DNA from: Lachnospiraceae bacterium
Lineage (GTDB): Bacteria; Bacillota; Clostridia; Lachnospirales; Lachnospiraceae
Assembly: GCA_900770325.1 (NCBI GenBank)
Contig: CAAGKE010000160.1
Coordinates: 1 to 10,487 of the forward strand
Direction of reading: 5' to 3'
Length of the DNA stretch: 10,487 bases
Both the position numbers and the translations under genes were made by a program. Shown piece by piece: positions 1 through 6,709 of this stretch. The notes beneath the pieces are model-generated. The model was not told the DNA's origin. It saw only the letters and a list, made by a program, of their open reading frames with translations, and searched no databases. Within the stretch, counting starts at the first letter, position 1; each line of letters begins with the position of its first letter.

Positions 1-67
1 AACAACATGATCAAAACGCTTCGAAGAAGAGGTTACGGTTATCCTGATGATGACTATTTTTTCCTGA

Positions 68-466
68 AAATCATGGATTCGAGCCGTAAATTTTCAAACT
101 CAAAGTCTGGCTTATCAACAGAAATTTAGAAAGACCCATAAAAAGGAAGGCTCTGATAAGGAAGACCTTCAGCTGACCGATTGGGAATATGCAGGCATGC
201 AGGACCCACATGTGGATATTGCTATGTTTTGCATCTACAGCCTTTATGATAAACAGCAGATTGATCATCTGATTGATCTCTACTTTGAAGGAAACTGCTC
301 TGATGCTGTCCGCACAAAAATTTATTGCTATATTGCTGCATGTGGACTTCTATGGTCTAACTGGTGTGAATACAAATCGCAACTGGGAGTAGAGTTCTGA
401 GAATATAGTCTTCGTCAATACCGGTTTGCTAAGGACTATTACAGGTACGCTAAAGAGAGAATGTGA
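68..466 (+). pseudogene. C-terminal remnant of a LicA-type choline kinase, broken by an in-frame stop
   Basis: Reading frame 2 after the TGA at 65-67 gives a kinase C-lobe. DWEYAGMQDPHVDIAMF, encoded from 179, matches the Mg-binding Asp and following helix of LicA-family phosphotransferases. Next come helices rich in Tyr and Trp (YCYIAACGLLWSNWCEY). The frame stops at TGA 398-400, yet the same frame continues with EYSLRQYRFAKDYYRYAKE to a second TGA at 464-466, which is the usual family ending (GEY..RYAK.YY). The simplest reading is a Gly codon GGA changed to TGA. Upstream, the catalytic HxD/HND loop that should precede DWEY is not visible, and frames before about 68 are closed or unrelated, so the 5' part is lost or scrambled. 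The old end lies 2 bases before the licC ATG, which suggests it was once the preceding gene in the same operon. Bases 1-67 hold nothing I can assign. Confidence 0.72.
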
Positions 467-468
467 AA

Positions 469-1335
469 ATGCCAAAAGTTGATAACGCAGTGATTATGGC
501 TGCCGGTACAAGTTCAAGATTTGCTCCGATTTCATATGAGATGCCCAAGGGATTGATCACAGTGAAAGGCGAAGTTCTGATTGAACGTCAGATTCGGCAG
601 CTTAGAGAAGCAGGGATAGATAACATCTACGTAGTGACAGGGTATAGGGCCAATGATTTTGCATATCTTGCAGATAAACTTGGAGTGCAACTGATCCACA
701 ATCCTTACTACGATACTCGAAATAACAATGCCAGCATAAAAGTTGTGGAGAATATTCTTCATAATACCTATGTATGTTCTGCGGATAACTATTTCAATTA
801 CAATCCTTTTACTAAAAGCGTAGATAATGCCTATTACGCCGCAGTATATTCTAAAGGGCCAACGAATGAATGGTGCATGGAAACGGATGCGGATGGATGG
901 ATCAAATCTGTATCAATAGGTGGACGCAATGCGTGGTATATGTTGGGGCATACGTTCTGGGATGAACAGTTCAGCTCAACATTTATCAAGATATTGGATT
1001 CCATTTATGATGATCCGCTTACTGCGGATAAACTCTGGGAAAACATTTATATCGAGCATCTGGATCTGCTGCATATGAAGATGCAGAAGTATCCATCCGA
1101 TTTTATCTTTGAATTCGACACGCTGGATGAATTAAGGGCTTTTGACAACAGCTATATTAATGATACGCATTCAATAATCATAAAAAAATTATCTAAGCAA
1201 TTGTGCACTTGTGAATCGGATATCATTCATATCACTTGCTTGAAGGATTCCAAAAACAATGAGGCAATAGGGTTCACATTTGATTGCAAAGGGAAGCACT
1301 ACACCTATCTCTATGAAGATGGCCTAATGGAGTAA
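469..1335 (+). CDS. licC: CTP:phosphocholine cytidylyltransferase (LicC-type nucleotidyltransferase)
   Basis: It converts CTP and phosphocholine to CDP-choline, the donor for decorating surface glycans, in the cytoplasm. The 288-residue protein has the nucleotidyltransferase signature AAGTSSRF (11-18), followed by EMPKGL with Lys27. The SADNYF motif holds the metal-binding Asp106, and FEFDTLDEL near 214-222 holds Asp217, matching the second catalytic Asp of pneumococcal LicC. TRNNNASI (83-90) and EWCM (134-137) are also LicC-like. The cytidylyltransferase domain ends near residue 228. The remaining 60 residues are an extension absent from the roughly 230-residue pneumococcal enzyme, and they resemble the start of a kinase N-lobe (CLK..., GKHYTYLYEDG). 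ATG 469 is chosen because GAGAG at 455-459 lies 9 bases upstream. The in-frame GTG at 463 would be only 3 bases from it. licA follows after about 118 bases. Confidence 0.88.
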   Translation: MPKVDNAVIMAAGTSSRFAPISYEMPKGLITVKGEVLIERQIRQLREAGIDNIYVVTGYRANDFAYLADKLGVQLIHNPYYDTRNNNASIKVVENILHNTYVCSADNYFNYNPFTKSVDNAYYAAVYSKGPTNEWCMETDADGWIKSVSIGGRNAWYMLGHTFWDEQFSSTFIKILDSIYDDPLTADKLWENIYIEHLDLLHMKMQKYPSDFIFEFDTLDELRAFDNSYINDTHSIIIKKLSKQLCTCESDIIHITCLKDSKNNEAIGFTFDCKGKHYTYLYEDGLME

Positions 1336-1441
1336 TACGTGTGCTTCTTCTTTCTAATTCTAAGGGCGTAATGAAAAATGAAATTTCAAAATTGGATAGT
1401 CAAACTGTATATCAGAAGAGAAGTGGATGAATGATTTAACT

Positions 1442-1449
1442 GAGGTGAT
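1442..1449 (+). promoter_or_regulatory. Shine-Dalgarno site that sets the licA start
   Basis: GAGGTGAT is an eight-base match to the anti-SD complement GGAGGTGATC. Its GAGG core ends 8 bases before ATG 1454. This makes 1454 the likely start rather than the in-frame ATG at 1427, which would place the site inside the coding sequence. Confidence 0.7.
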
Positions 1450-1453
1450 AGTG

Positions 1454-2437
1454 ATGGCACAATTAATAAGAGAGATTGTTAAAACAGATGTTCCGTATAT
1501 TTATGATCTTGTAAAGCTTGCAGCGATAAATGGGAAAAGGGAAGATGGAACATTCAATCCGAATAAGGAAGTTGGAGAAGAAAATTATAATCCAAGTGCG
1601 CAAATAGTTAATATTGAGCGCCTTGGAGGGATGACAAACCATAGCTATAAAGTAACATTGAATGATGGAACGGAACTTCTTGTTCGTATTCCCGGCGAAG
1701 GGACCGAAGAAATGATCAATCGAAACGCCGAAAGAAAATCTACTGAATTAGGTTGCAGACTTCATCTTGATTCTGATCTGTACTGGTTCGGTGATAATGG
1801 AACTAAAGTAATGCGCTTCATTCATAGCTCACTGCCAATGACAGAAACGGTCCTTCGCAAGAGCGCTAATATTGCTCAGGCTTCTAACATTTTCAGAACT
1901 CTTCATACTTGTGGCGTTGATACTGGTGTTCGATTTGAAGTTTTTGAAATGGCTGAGCTATACGAAAAAATCATTCTAGAAAAACACGTGAATCTGTATC
2001 ATGATTACTACGATGTGAAACAGATTATATTTGAAATAAAGGCGGAGGTTGATAAGAATGGGATTGTCAAACGGGTACCATGTCACAATGACTCTCTAGT
2101 TGGCAATTGGGTGCTTGATGAAAATGATCGCCTTTATCTTATTGATTGGGAATACTCTGGTATGAATGAACCAATGTGGGATCTGAGCTGTCTTTCAATT
2201 GAATGTGGTTATTCTGAAGATAATGATAATGAGCTCCTTACAGATTATTTTGAAGCTAATCCTACTGTAGAGCAGAAGAAGAGATTCCTTGCTTCTAAAC
2301 TTTATGTGGATTATTTATGGACTTTGTGGGGATTGACACGTGTCCCGTTTGATGGGCAATTCATGCAAGATTATGCGGATAATCGTTATGAACGATTAAA
2401 AAATAATATTACTGCATATCAGAAGGTAGCTGGATAA
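1454..2437 (+). CDS. licA: Choline kinase, LicA family phosphotransferase
   Basis: It phosphorylates choline with ATP to give phosphocholine, the substrate of LicC. The 327-residue protein has a typical aminoglycoside-phosphotransferase/choline-kinase layout. The N-lobe contains LGGMTNHSYKV (57-67), the glycine-containing nucleotide loop of this family, and LLVRIPGEGTE (75-85) with Arg in the usual LicA position. The catalytic loop is CHNDSLVGNW (210-219, Asp213) and the Mg-binding motif is LIDWEYSGMNEPMWDL (229-244, Asp231). About 50 N-terminal residues precede the glycine loop. The start at 1454 is set by a near-perfect Shine-Dalgarno site. The stop overlaps the licB start by one base (TAATG), so the two are probably translationally coupled. 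Its DWEY region differs clearly from the broken kinase upstream (YSGMNEPMWDL versus YAGMQDPHVDI), so it is not a recent duplicate. A related ethanolamine or amino-sugar kinase cannot be excluded, but the flanking licC and licB favour choline. Confidence 0.88.
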   Translation: MAQLIREIVKTDVPYIYDLVKLAAINGKREDGTFNPNKEVGEENYNPSAQIVNIERLGGMTNHSYKVTLNDGTELLVRIPGEGTEEMINRNAERKSTELGCRLHLDSDLYWFGDNGTKVMRFIHSSLPMTETVLRKSANIAQASNIFRTLHTCGVDTGVRFEVFEMAELYEKIILEKHVNLYHDYYDVKQIIFEIKAEVDKNGIVKRVPCHNDSLVGNWVLDENDRLYLIDWEYSGMNEPMWDLSCLSIECGYSEDNDNELLTDYFEANPTVEQKKRFLASKLYVDYLWTLWGLTRVPFDGQFMQDYADNRYERLKNNITAYQKVAG

Positions 2438-3390
2438 TGCTGGCCGGTATTTTGGCAGGGTTGACATGGGCAATTGATACAGTGATCCTTGGTGTTGCAT
2501 TATCTAAGGGGCCATTTACATCAACAGCCCAGGCGATATTTCTCACCCCATTTGTTAGTGCATTTTTACATGATTTCTTTGCCGCATTAACTGCGTCTAT
2601 CTATAACGGGATTAGAGGAGAACTTTCCAAGGCATGGAGAGCAATGAAATCCAAGTCGGGAAGAGGAATTGTAATTGCTGCTATTATTGGCGCACCGGTT
2701 GGCATGACTGGTTATGTAATGGCAGTCACCTATATGGGAGCCTCGATTGGTGCAGTTGCTACAGCGATATTTCCTGCGATTGGCGCAGTCCTTGCGGTTA
2801 TCTTTCTTAAGGAAAAGATGCAATGGTATCGTTGGGCTTTTCTTGCGGTAACGTTGGCTGGTGTCTTCGGTTTAAGTTATAGTCCGGATGTATCAATCAC
2901 CAATTTTGGCATCGGGATTCTTGGAGTGGCAATGTGTGCGATTGGCTGGGGAGTTGAAGCTGTTATCGTAGCAAAATGTATGCAGGATGTTGCGGTCAAA
3001 GATGAATACGCAATTCAGATTAGAGAGTCAGCTTCAGCAATCATTTATGCAGTCGTGTTGCTACCAATACTTCGCGCATGGCCATTTACCATTGGCCTTT
3101 TCAAACCGGAGAATGGAATGCTGATTTCACTGATTGCTGTTGCTGGAGCATTAGGCTGTTTGAGCTATATGTTCTATTATAAAGCGATCGCTCAGATTGG
3201 TGCTTCAAAGGCAATGGCACTGAACATCACATATGCTGCGTGGGCAATTTTCTTCACGGTTCTGATTTTACACGATACTTCTGTCCTAACACCGATTACA
3301 ATCGGGTGCGCCATCGTTGTTATTGTATGTGGGATTTTTGCTGCCGCTGATTTTAATGCTTTGTTCGGGAGAAATAAAGAACAATCTTGA
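2437..3390 (+). CDS. licB: Choline permease LicB, EamA/DMT-family membrane transporter
   Basis: This is a predicted plasma-membrane importer of choline for the kinase encoded just upstream. The 317-residue protein has about ten hydrophobic segments (approximate residues 1-21, 29-56, 76-99, 101-124, 132-149, 157-179, 197-213, 227-251, 257-279, 286-307), the two-times-five arrangement of the drug/metabolite transporter superfamily. The first half ends with the family-like pattern IGAVATAIFPAIGAVLAVIFLKEK (split here over helix 4 and its cytoplasmic end), the second with KAMALNITYAAWAIFF. Small residues are dense in the helices. The basic C-terminus is consistent with a cytoplasmic end. The ATG at 2437 shares a base with the licA stop. 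Substrate is inferred from the licC-licA context and LicB-like length. On sequence alone it is only an EamA transporter. Confidence 0.85.
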   Translation: MLAGILAGLTWAIDTVILGVALSKGPFTSTAQAIFLTPFVSAFLHDFFAALTASIYNGIRGELSKAWRAMKSKSGRGIVIAAIIGAPVGMTGYVMAVTYMGASIGAVATAIFPAIGAVLAVIFLKEKMQWYRWAFLAVTLAGVFGLSYSPDVSITNFGIGILGVAMCAIGWGVEAVIVAKCMQDVAVKDEYAIQIRESASAIIYAVVLLPILRAWPFTIGLFKPENGMLISLIAVAGALGCLSYMFYYKAIAQIGASKAMALNITYAAWAIFFTVLILHDTSVLTPITIGCAIVVIVCGIFAAADFNALFGRNKEQS

Positions 3391-3472
3391 AAATTCCGGC
3401 GCTCCTCAGGGCCATATTTCCGGATCTCTAAGGCCGCCAATCCGAAGTACTAAAGCCACTACTCAACCATGA

Positions 3473-3504
3473 AAACCCGACCCATTCTATCTCAAGTCGG
3501 GTTT
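3473..3504. terminator. Hairpin between convergent licB and wzz-like gene, probable bidirectional terminator
   Basis: AAACCCGAC (3473-3481) and GTCGGGTTT (3496-3504) form a perfect 9-base stem with a 14-base loop. On the minus strand the stem runs straight into TTTT. On the plus strand only the stem's own TTT follows. It lies 82 bases after licB and 142 bases after the end of the minus-strand gene. The rest of 3391-3646 shows no gene or other signal I can support. Confidence 0.6.
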
Positions 3505-3646
3505 CGCTGTCTTGCTGATTCGCTGGGTATCAGTCATTGTTTCTTAGCGGTATGATTTTCTTAGTAAGGATTGTTACAATTTTTCAATCTGGCAGGAACT
3601 CTGTATAAAGAATCATATTGATTTGCCCACAAGCATCTGAGTAAGA

Positions 3647-4936
3647 TTAGAAATCTTCCAGAACAATGACTCCGGTGATTTCATTTTTAGCTATTGAAGC
3701 GAGAGAATGGATTTTTTCGATCTGCTTTGTTTTTGTTTTTCCGATCGTTGTGATGGCAATGACGAGATCAGATGAAACAAAGGACTGATAGGATTTCGGA
3801 TCCTCTGTGATGTTGCCGGAATGGATGGTTACGTTGCTTATATTGTTGTTAATCTTGTTCAGAATATCTTTATTATCGCCATCAGTCTGTATAAAGAGTG
3901 TACTTGCTTTTGCGGCGTTGACTTGTGTATTAATCTGTGCCGTAATCATGGCAATATCCTGCTCAATAGTTTTCTTATGGACTACGCCGTAACTTGTTGC
4001 TCCATACAGAATTTCAGCATCATCTTCCGTATGAATGACGCCAGTCATGATATAACGCAGCGCATAGAACAGCATCCCAAGGAACAAGCCAATAAACGCA
4101 CCGATCACAATCTTTTTCGGATGCGCAGAGGCAGTTTCAATTTTGCCGTCCAGTGCGTTGAAATATGCTTTTTCTTCTTCCGATAATTTGGAAACCTCAT
4201 TGGTCTCAAAATCCGTTACAGCCTGGGAAGCGGAGACCTGGCTCTGCTTAAGCTGCTGCTGCATATTGAGAATAGTATTATCAGTACCTTCCGCATAAGT
4301 CCATTCGACATTCTTTACCGAAATCGTAATCCCATCCGCCGAAAGGGCATCGGTCTTAGACTGGATAAAGCTTGAAATCAGCTGCTGCATCTGCTTTGCA
4401 TCATCCGATGAATAACCGTAGGCAGTGACATTCATCACACAGACTGATTCCTGCTCAGCGAGCGTATTTGAACCATTGGAATATCCGGAAAAGAAAACCA
4501 GATCCGAAACATCCGAACTGTCACTTAAATCTAATATCTCAGCTGCCTGAGTGCTAAAGCTTTCATCCATCACCAGTGACGGATAAAGTCTCCAGGCCTT
4601 CGGAATATTGGAAGAAATAACGTAGATACCCGTGGCTCGCGGTGCATTGTACCCGTCGACCTTCATAATGGCAGAATCTGAAATATTTTTCTTCACCAGC
4701 TTCTCATTGTCCTTAGCAGCTATGTAATCGTCATATACACTTTCCACATATTCCGCTCTGTCCGGTTCCAGAGCAGCCTTCAAAGACTCCACTGTCTCCT
4801 GCTTCTTGGGAAGGGCAGACGGCACCGCAACCGCAATGCCTGCCACTGTAATGATTAAGATTTGTTTCCACTTCCTTGCAATATTTTTAAAGAGATCGGA
4901 AAGATCAATCTCAATTTCATCAGTATCTGTATTCAC
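3647..4936 (-). CDS. Wzz-like polysaccharide chain-length / co-polymerase protein with P-loop-less kinase-like tail
   Basis: This is a predicted inner-face membrane protein that controls the length of polymers made by a Wzy polymerase. The 429-residue protein has the Wzz architecture. A short N-terminal acidic segment EIEIDLSDLFKNIARKWK (7-24) leads into TM1 (about 25-41). A long extracellular region (about 42-273) follows, with a glutamine-rich coiled-coil-like part near 222-250, and TM2 lies at about 275-293. Residues 300-429 are unusual: SSDLVIAITTIGKTKTKQI (388-406) followed by EITGVIVLEDF resembles the last strands and helices of CpsD/Wze-type tyrosine kinases, but there is no GxxxxGKS/T Walker A and no terminal Tyr cluster. 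The start is GTG, with GAGGAG (4948-4943) 6 bases upstream on the minus strand. It is alone on its strand, convergent with licB and divergent from the polymerase gene. No separate kinase or phosphatase partner is present. I am confident of the family and less so of the tail. Confidence 0.8.
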   Translation of the reverse strand: MNTDTDEIEIDLSDLFKNIARKWKQILIITVAGIAVAVPSALPKKQETVESLKAALEPDRAEYVESVYDDYIAAKDNEKLVKKNISDSAIMKVDGYNAPRATGIYVISSNIPKAWRLYPSLVMDESFSTQAAEILDLSDSSDVSDLVFFSGYSNGSNTLAEQESVCVMNVTAYGYSSDDAKQMQQLISSFIQSKTDALSADGITISVKNVEWTYAEGTDNTILNMQQQLKQSQVSASQAVTDFETNEVSKLSEEEKAYFNALDGKIETASAHPKKIVIGAFIGLFLGMLFYALRYIMTGVIHTEDDAEILYGATSYGVVHKKTIEQDIAMITAQINTQVNAAKASTLFIQTDGDNKDILNKINNNISNVTIHSGNITEDPKSYQSFVSSDLVIAITTIGKTKTKQIEKIHSLASIAKNEITGVIVLEDF

Positions 4937-5087
4937 GGTCGTCTCCTCTTCCTGTGCTGCAAGTCATATTTTACTGTAAAGGCCACTGGAATTGTCCCTA
5001 TCTTCTGTACCGAAAGATATTGGTGATATCTGCCAGCTTGTGATGACCTCCTAAGCACTTTATCACATACAGGCAGAGAGGTAAAAG

Positions 5088-5183
5088 ATGAACAGATGCC
5101 TGTTTCAACGATATTTTGCGGGTATCCTATCCAACCTGCTAATGTTGGTATACTTGAAAACGGGAACTGCAGATTATGTTTAA
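5088..5183 (+). CDS. Possible small membrane peptide, unrecognised (31 aa)
   Basis: The peptide MNRCLFQRYFAGILSNLLML (first 20 residues) starts with ATG after an excellent ribosome binding site, AGAGAGG (5075-5081), with a 6-base spacer. A TAA sits in frame 4 bases upstream of the ATG, so the start is well delimited. Residues about 9-24 are hydrophobic and could span a membrane, with basic residues before them. It lies between the divergent wzz-like and polymerase genes and its last 8 bases overlap the next small ORF. No function or family is recognised. It may be a leader peptide, a small membrane protein, or a chance ORF in degraded sequence. Confidence 0.3.
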   Translation: MNRCLFQRYFAGILSNLLMLVYLKTGTADYV

Positions 5184-5286
5184 AGAGAAAGTAAAGAAAT
5201 ACATGACCGACTACCGGTATATCAACTCTGTCCGGAAGCAGGTGGATTCTTTTAATGCAAGAGGCGATCAGGATCAAAGTAAATAA
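5176..5286 (+). CDS. Possible small charged peptide, unrecognised (36 aa)
   Basis: This ORF begins inside the end of the preceding one (ATGTTTAA overlap, 8 bases), an arrangement typical of coupled translation, and has no strong ribosome binding site of its own. The product begins MFKEKVKKYMTDYRYINSVR, then KQVDSFNARGDQDQSK. It is highly charged, with no membrane segment, and could form one amphipathic helix. The composition looks protein-like. After its TAA the same frame stays open for 24 codons to a TGA near 5360, so it may also be the relic of a longer gene. Confidence 0.28.
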   Translation: MFKEKVKKYMTDYRYINSVRKQVDSFNARGDQDQSK

Positions 5287-5490
5287 TAAACACAATCTGT
5301 ATTGCCTTTTTGTTACGATGATGAGGTCGCTCATCTCGGTTTTAACAGTCATTCACCTCGCTGAGAGCATAGTAGGGGAGAGTCAGCTGGCAGCTTGATA
5401 TGTGTTTTACAGATACATTCTGATGTGCTGATACTGTGAGAAATCGAAGATCGCGATGCTTGGGAAGACAACTTTCTTCCTGCGGATAGA

Positions 5491-5496
5491 AGAGGG
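5491..5496 (+). promoter_or_regulatory. Ribosome binding site that sets the polymerase start
   Basis: AGAGGG lies 7 bases before ATG 5504. The in-frame ATG at 5456 has no comparable site and would add 16 residues, so 5504 is preferred. Confidence 0.6.
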
Positions 5497-5503
5497 TACG
5501 TTT

Positions 5504-6658
5504 ATGGCTGCAAAATCAATCTTGTTTTCGAGACCACGGCTTGGGGAGAAAATCATCCAGATTTCCTATGCGATTTTTGCGTTTATTACAACGATTCAAT
5601 TTACGCAGATCCGGTATTATTCCTGGTTTCCTTCGCTGCTGGTTGGTACAGAAGCTGTATTGATCCTTTCCATTGTGATCAGTCTTCTGATCGGGAAACG
5701 AATGGATAAGAAGCAGCTGTTTATTGTGGCACTCTACTTACTGCTCGGAATCATTATCATGATCAACACCAACCGCCAGGCAGAGATTATTCTTCTCTTC
5801 GGTTATATTCTGGCAGGGTATGAGCTGAATTCGGACCGGTATCTTCTTCACTATATTTTTGGAGTGACGCTTGCCTGTGCAATTACGGAACTGCTCCTGA
5901 TATGCGGCGTATTATCTCCCTTCAACTATGTTTCCGGCAATGTGGACCCCAACCGGATGACGCTTGGCTTTAATTATCATTCGTATCTTCCGAATCATTT
6001 TTTCCATGCGGCCATTGCCTATATCGCTTACAAAAAAGACGATATTAACGTCAGGGAGACGCTGGTTATCCTCGGCATCAATTTTGTCCTCTATTATTTC
6101 ACGAAAACAAGTGCCGCATTTCTCTGCGTACTTGTCGCTGTAGCAGTGTTATGGATACTGAGACTCTCCCCTGAAAAAATCAGGCAGAAAATATCTGATG
6201 CTTTTGTGTATTCTACCGTGTTCTTTTGCGGCTTTTCTTTCCTTATCACATTGTTGTGGTCCCCTGAGAATGCCTTTATGAATAAGCTGAATGCGTTCAT
6301 TCATAATCGTTTGGCATTAGGAAATCAGGGGCTGCATAACATTGGCGTATCTCTGTTTGGAAAAGATTACTGGTTCAATCAGACATCGGGAGTTTATGAT
6401 TTTGTCGATTCTTCTTTTCTTCACATTGCCATTATCTATGGAGTAGTTGTGCTGGTATTGCTTGTGGCAGGCTTTACGGTATTGACCAAAAACGCAGCGA
6501 AGGCAAAGCGGTATGCCTTCTGTGCAGCTGTCTTTGCGTTGATGCTGCATTCGTTTGTGGAACCTCAGCTGCCGGATCTGAGTTATGATCCATTCCTTCT
6601 GATGCTTGGCGGACTCATGCTGGGCACAAATATCTTTGATGAGAAGGCCGTTTCTTAG
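5504..6658 (+). CDS. Wzy-like polysaccharide polymerase / O-antigen ligase-family membrane protein
   Basis: It is predicted to polymerise lipid-linked repeat units on the outer face of the membrane. The 384-residue protein is strongly hydrophobic, with about ten membrane segments, including 16-34, 42-64, 72-87, 92-106, 114-137, 186-200, 203-220, 234-251, 305-327 and 338-350. A large loop between about 252 and 303 carries HNRLALGNQGLHNIGVSLFG (267-286), which fits the Wzy pattern RL..G...L...G..LFG followed by an acidic VDSSFLH (301-307). An earlier loop has DPNRMTLGFNYHSYLPNH (148-165), similar to the R..LGF.HPN motif of firmicute polymerases. The initiating transferase gene follows after about 100 bases and the divergent neighbour encodes a Wzz-like partner, both fitting a Wzy-dependent pathway. 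Sequence divergence in Wzy is high, so the exact linkage cannot be predicted, and a ligase role remains possible. Confidence 0.78.
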   Translation: MAAKSILFSRPRLGEKIIQISYAIFAFITTIQFTQIRYYSWFPSLLVGTEAVLILSIVISLLIGKRMDKKQLFIVALYLLLGIIIMINTNRQAEIILLFGYILAGYELNSDRYLLHYIFGVTLACAITELLLICGVLSPFNYVSGNVDPNRMTLGFNYHSYLPNHFFHAAIAYIAYKKDDINVRETLVILGINFVLYYFTKTSAAFLCVLVAVAVLWILRLSPEKIRQKISDAFVYSTVFFCGFSFLITLLWSPENAFMNKLNAFIHNRLALGNQGLHNIGVSLFGKDYWFNQTSGVYDFVDSSFLHIAIIYGVVVLVLLVAGFTVLTKNAAKAKRYAFCAAVFALMLHSFVEPQLPDLSYDPFLLMLGGLMLGTNIFDEKAVS

Positions 6659-6694
6659 AATGTTCTCGATGGCTGTTTCCGAATCAAACGGCCA
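6646..6694 (+). repeat. Two GGCYGTTT copies able to pair with one AAACGGCC
   Basis: GGCCGTTT (6646-6653, in the last codons of the polymerase gene) and GGCTGTTT (6671-6678) can each pair with AAACGGCC (6686-6693). The nearer pairing gives a 9-base stem (6670-6678 with 6686-6694, one G-U pair) and a 7-base loop. The farther gives 8 Watson-Crick pairs and a 32-base loop. No T-run follows, so this is not a classical terminator. It may be a weak terminator, an RNA-processing site, or chance. Confidence 0.4.
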
Positions 6695-6709
6695 AATGAA
6701 ATGCACAAC

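Larger units (their letters stand above)
4937..5503. other. Divergent intergenic region between wzz-like and polymerase genes
   Basis: About 570 bases lie between the two divergent genes, so promoters for both should be here, but none matches consensus well. The best on the plus strand is TTGTGA (5038-5043), 17 bases, TATCAC (5061-5066), four of six matches in each box. On the minus strand TAAAAT lies upstream of the wzz-like GTG without a convincing -35. Short inverted repeats include GATAT-N5-ATATC (5017-5031) and TGTGAT-N17-ATCACA (5039-5067). Two overlapping small ORFs lie at 5088-5286 and are listed separately. Confidence 0.4.

Noticed and set aside
398..400. TGA as a recoded glycine codon
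   Set aside because: licB and rfbB end at TGA in the expected places and nothing else suggests a changed code, so a true stop in a pseudogene is simpler.
3643..3657. AAGATT-AGA-AATCTT palindrome at the end of the wzz-like gene as a terminator
   Set aside because: The stem is short and AT-rich with a 3-base loop and no T-run. The hairpin at 3473-3504 is a better candidate.
3821..4186. 121-codon plus-strand ORF within the wzz-like gene
   Set aside because: It is antisense to a gene with clear family features and ends in a Phe run, typical of a shadow frame.
5046..5052. Minus-strand AGGAGGT as a ribosome binding site
   Set aside because: No start codon follows at a usable distance on that strand.
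5039..5067. TGTGAT-N17-ATCACA as a CRP-type operator
   Set aside because: The half-site spacing is far from the N6 of CRP sites and such short inverted repeats occur by chance.
4933..5352. 139-codon minus-strand ORF ending with a GTGA overlap on the wzz-like gene
   Set aside because: Composition is irregular with no domain-like pattern, no good ribosome binding site is evident, and it is antisense to the better-delimited small ORFs. The overlap is probably chance.
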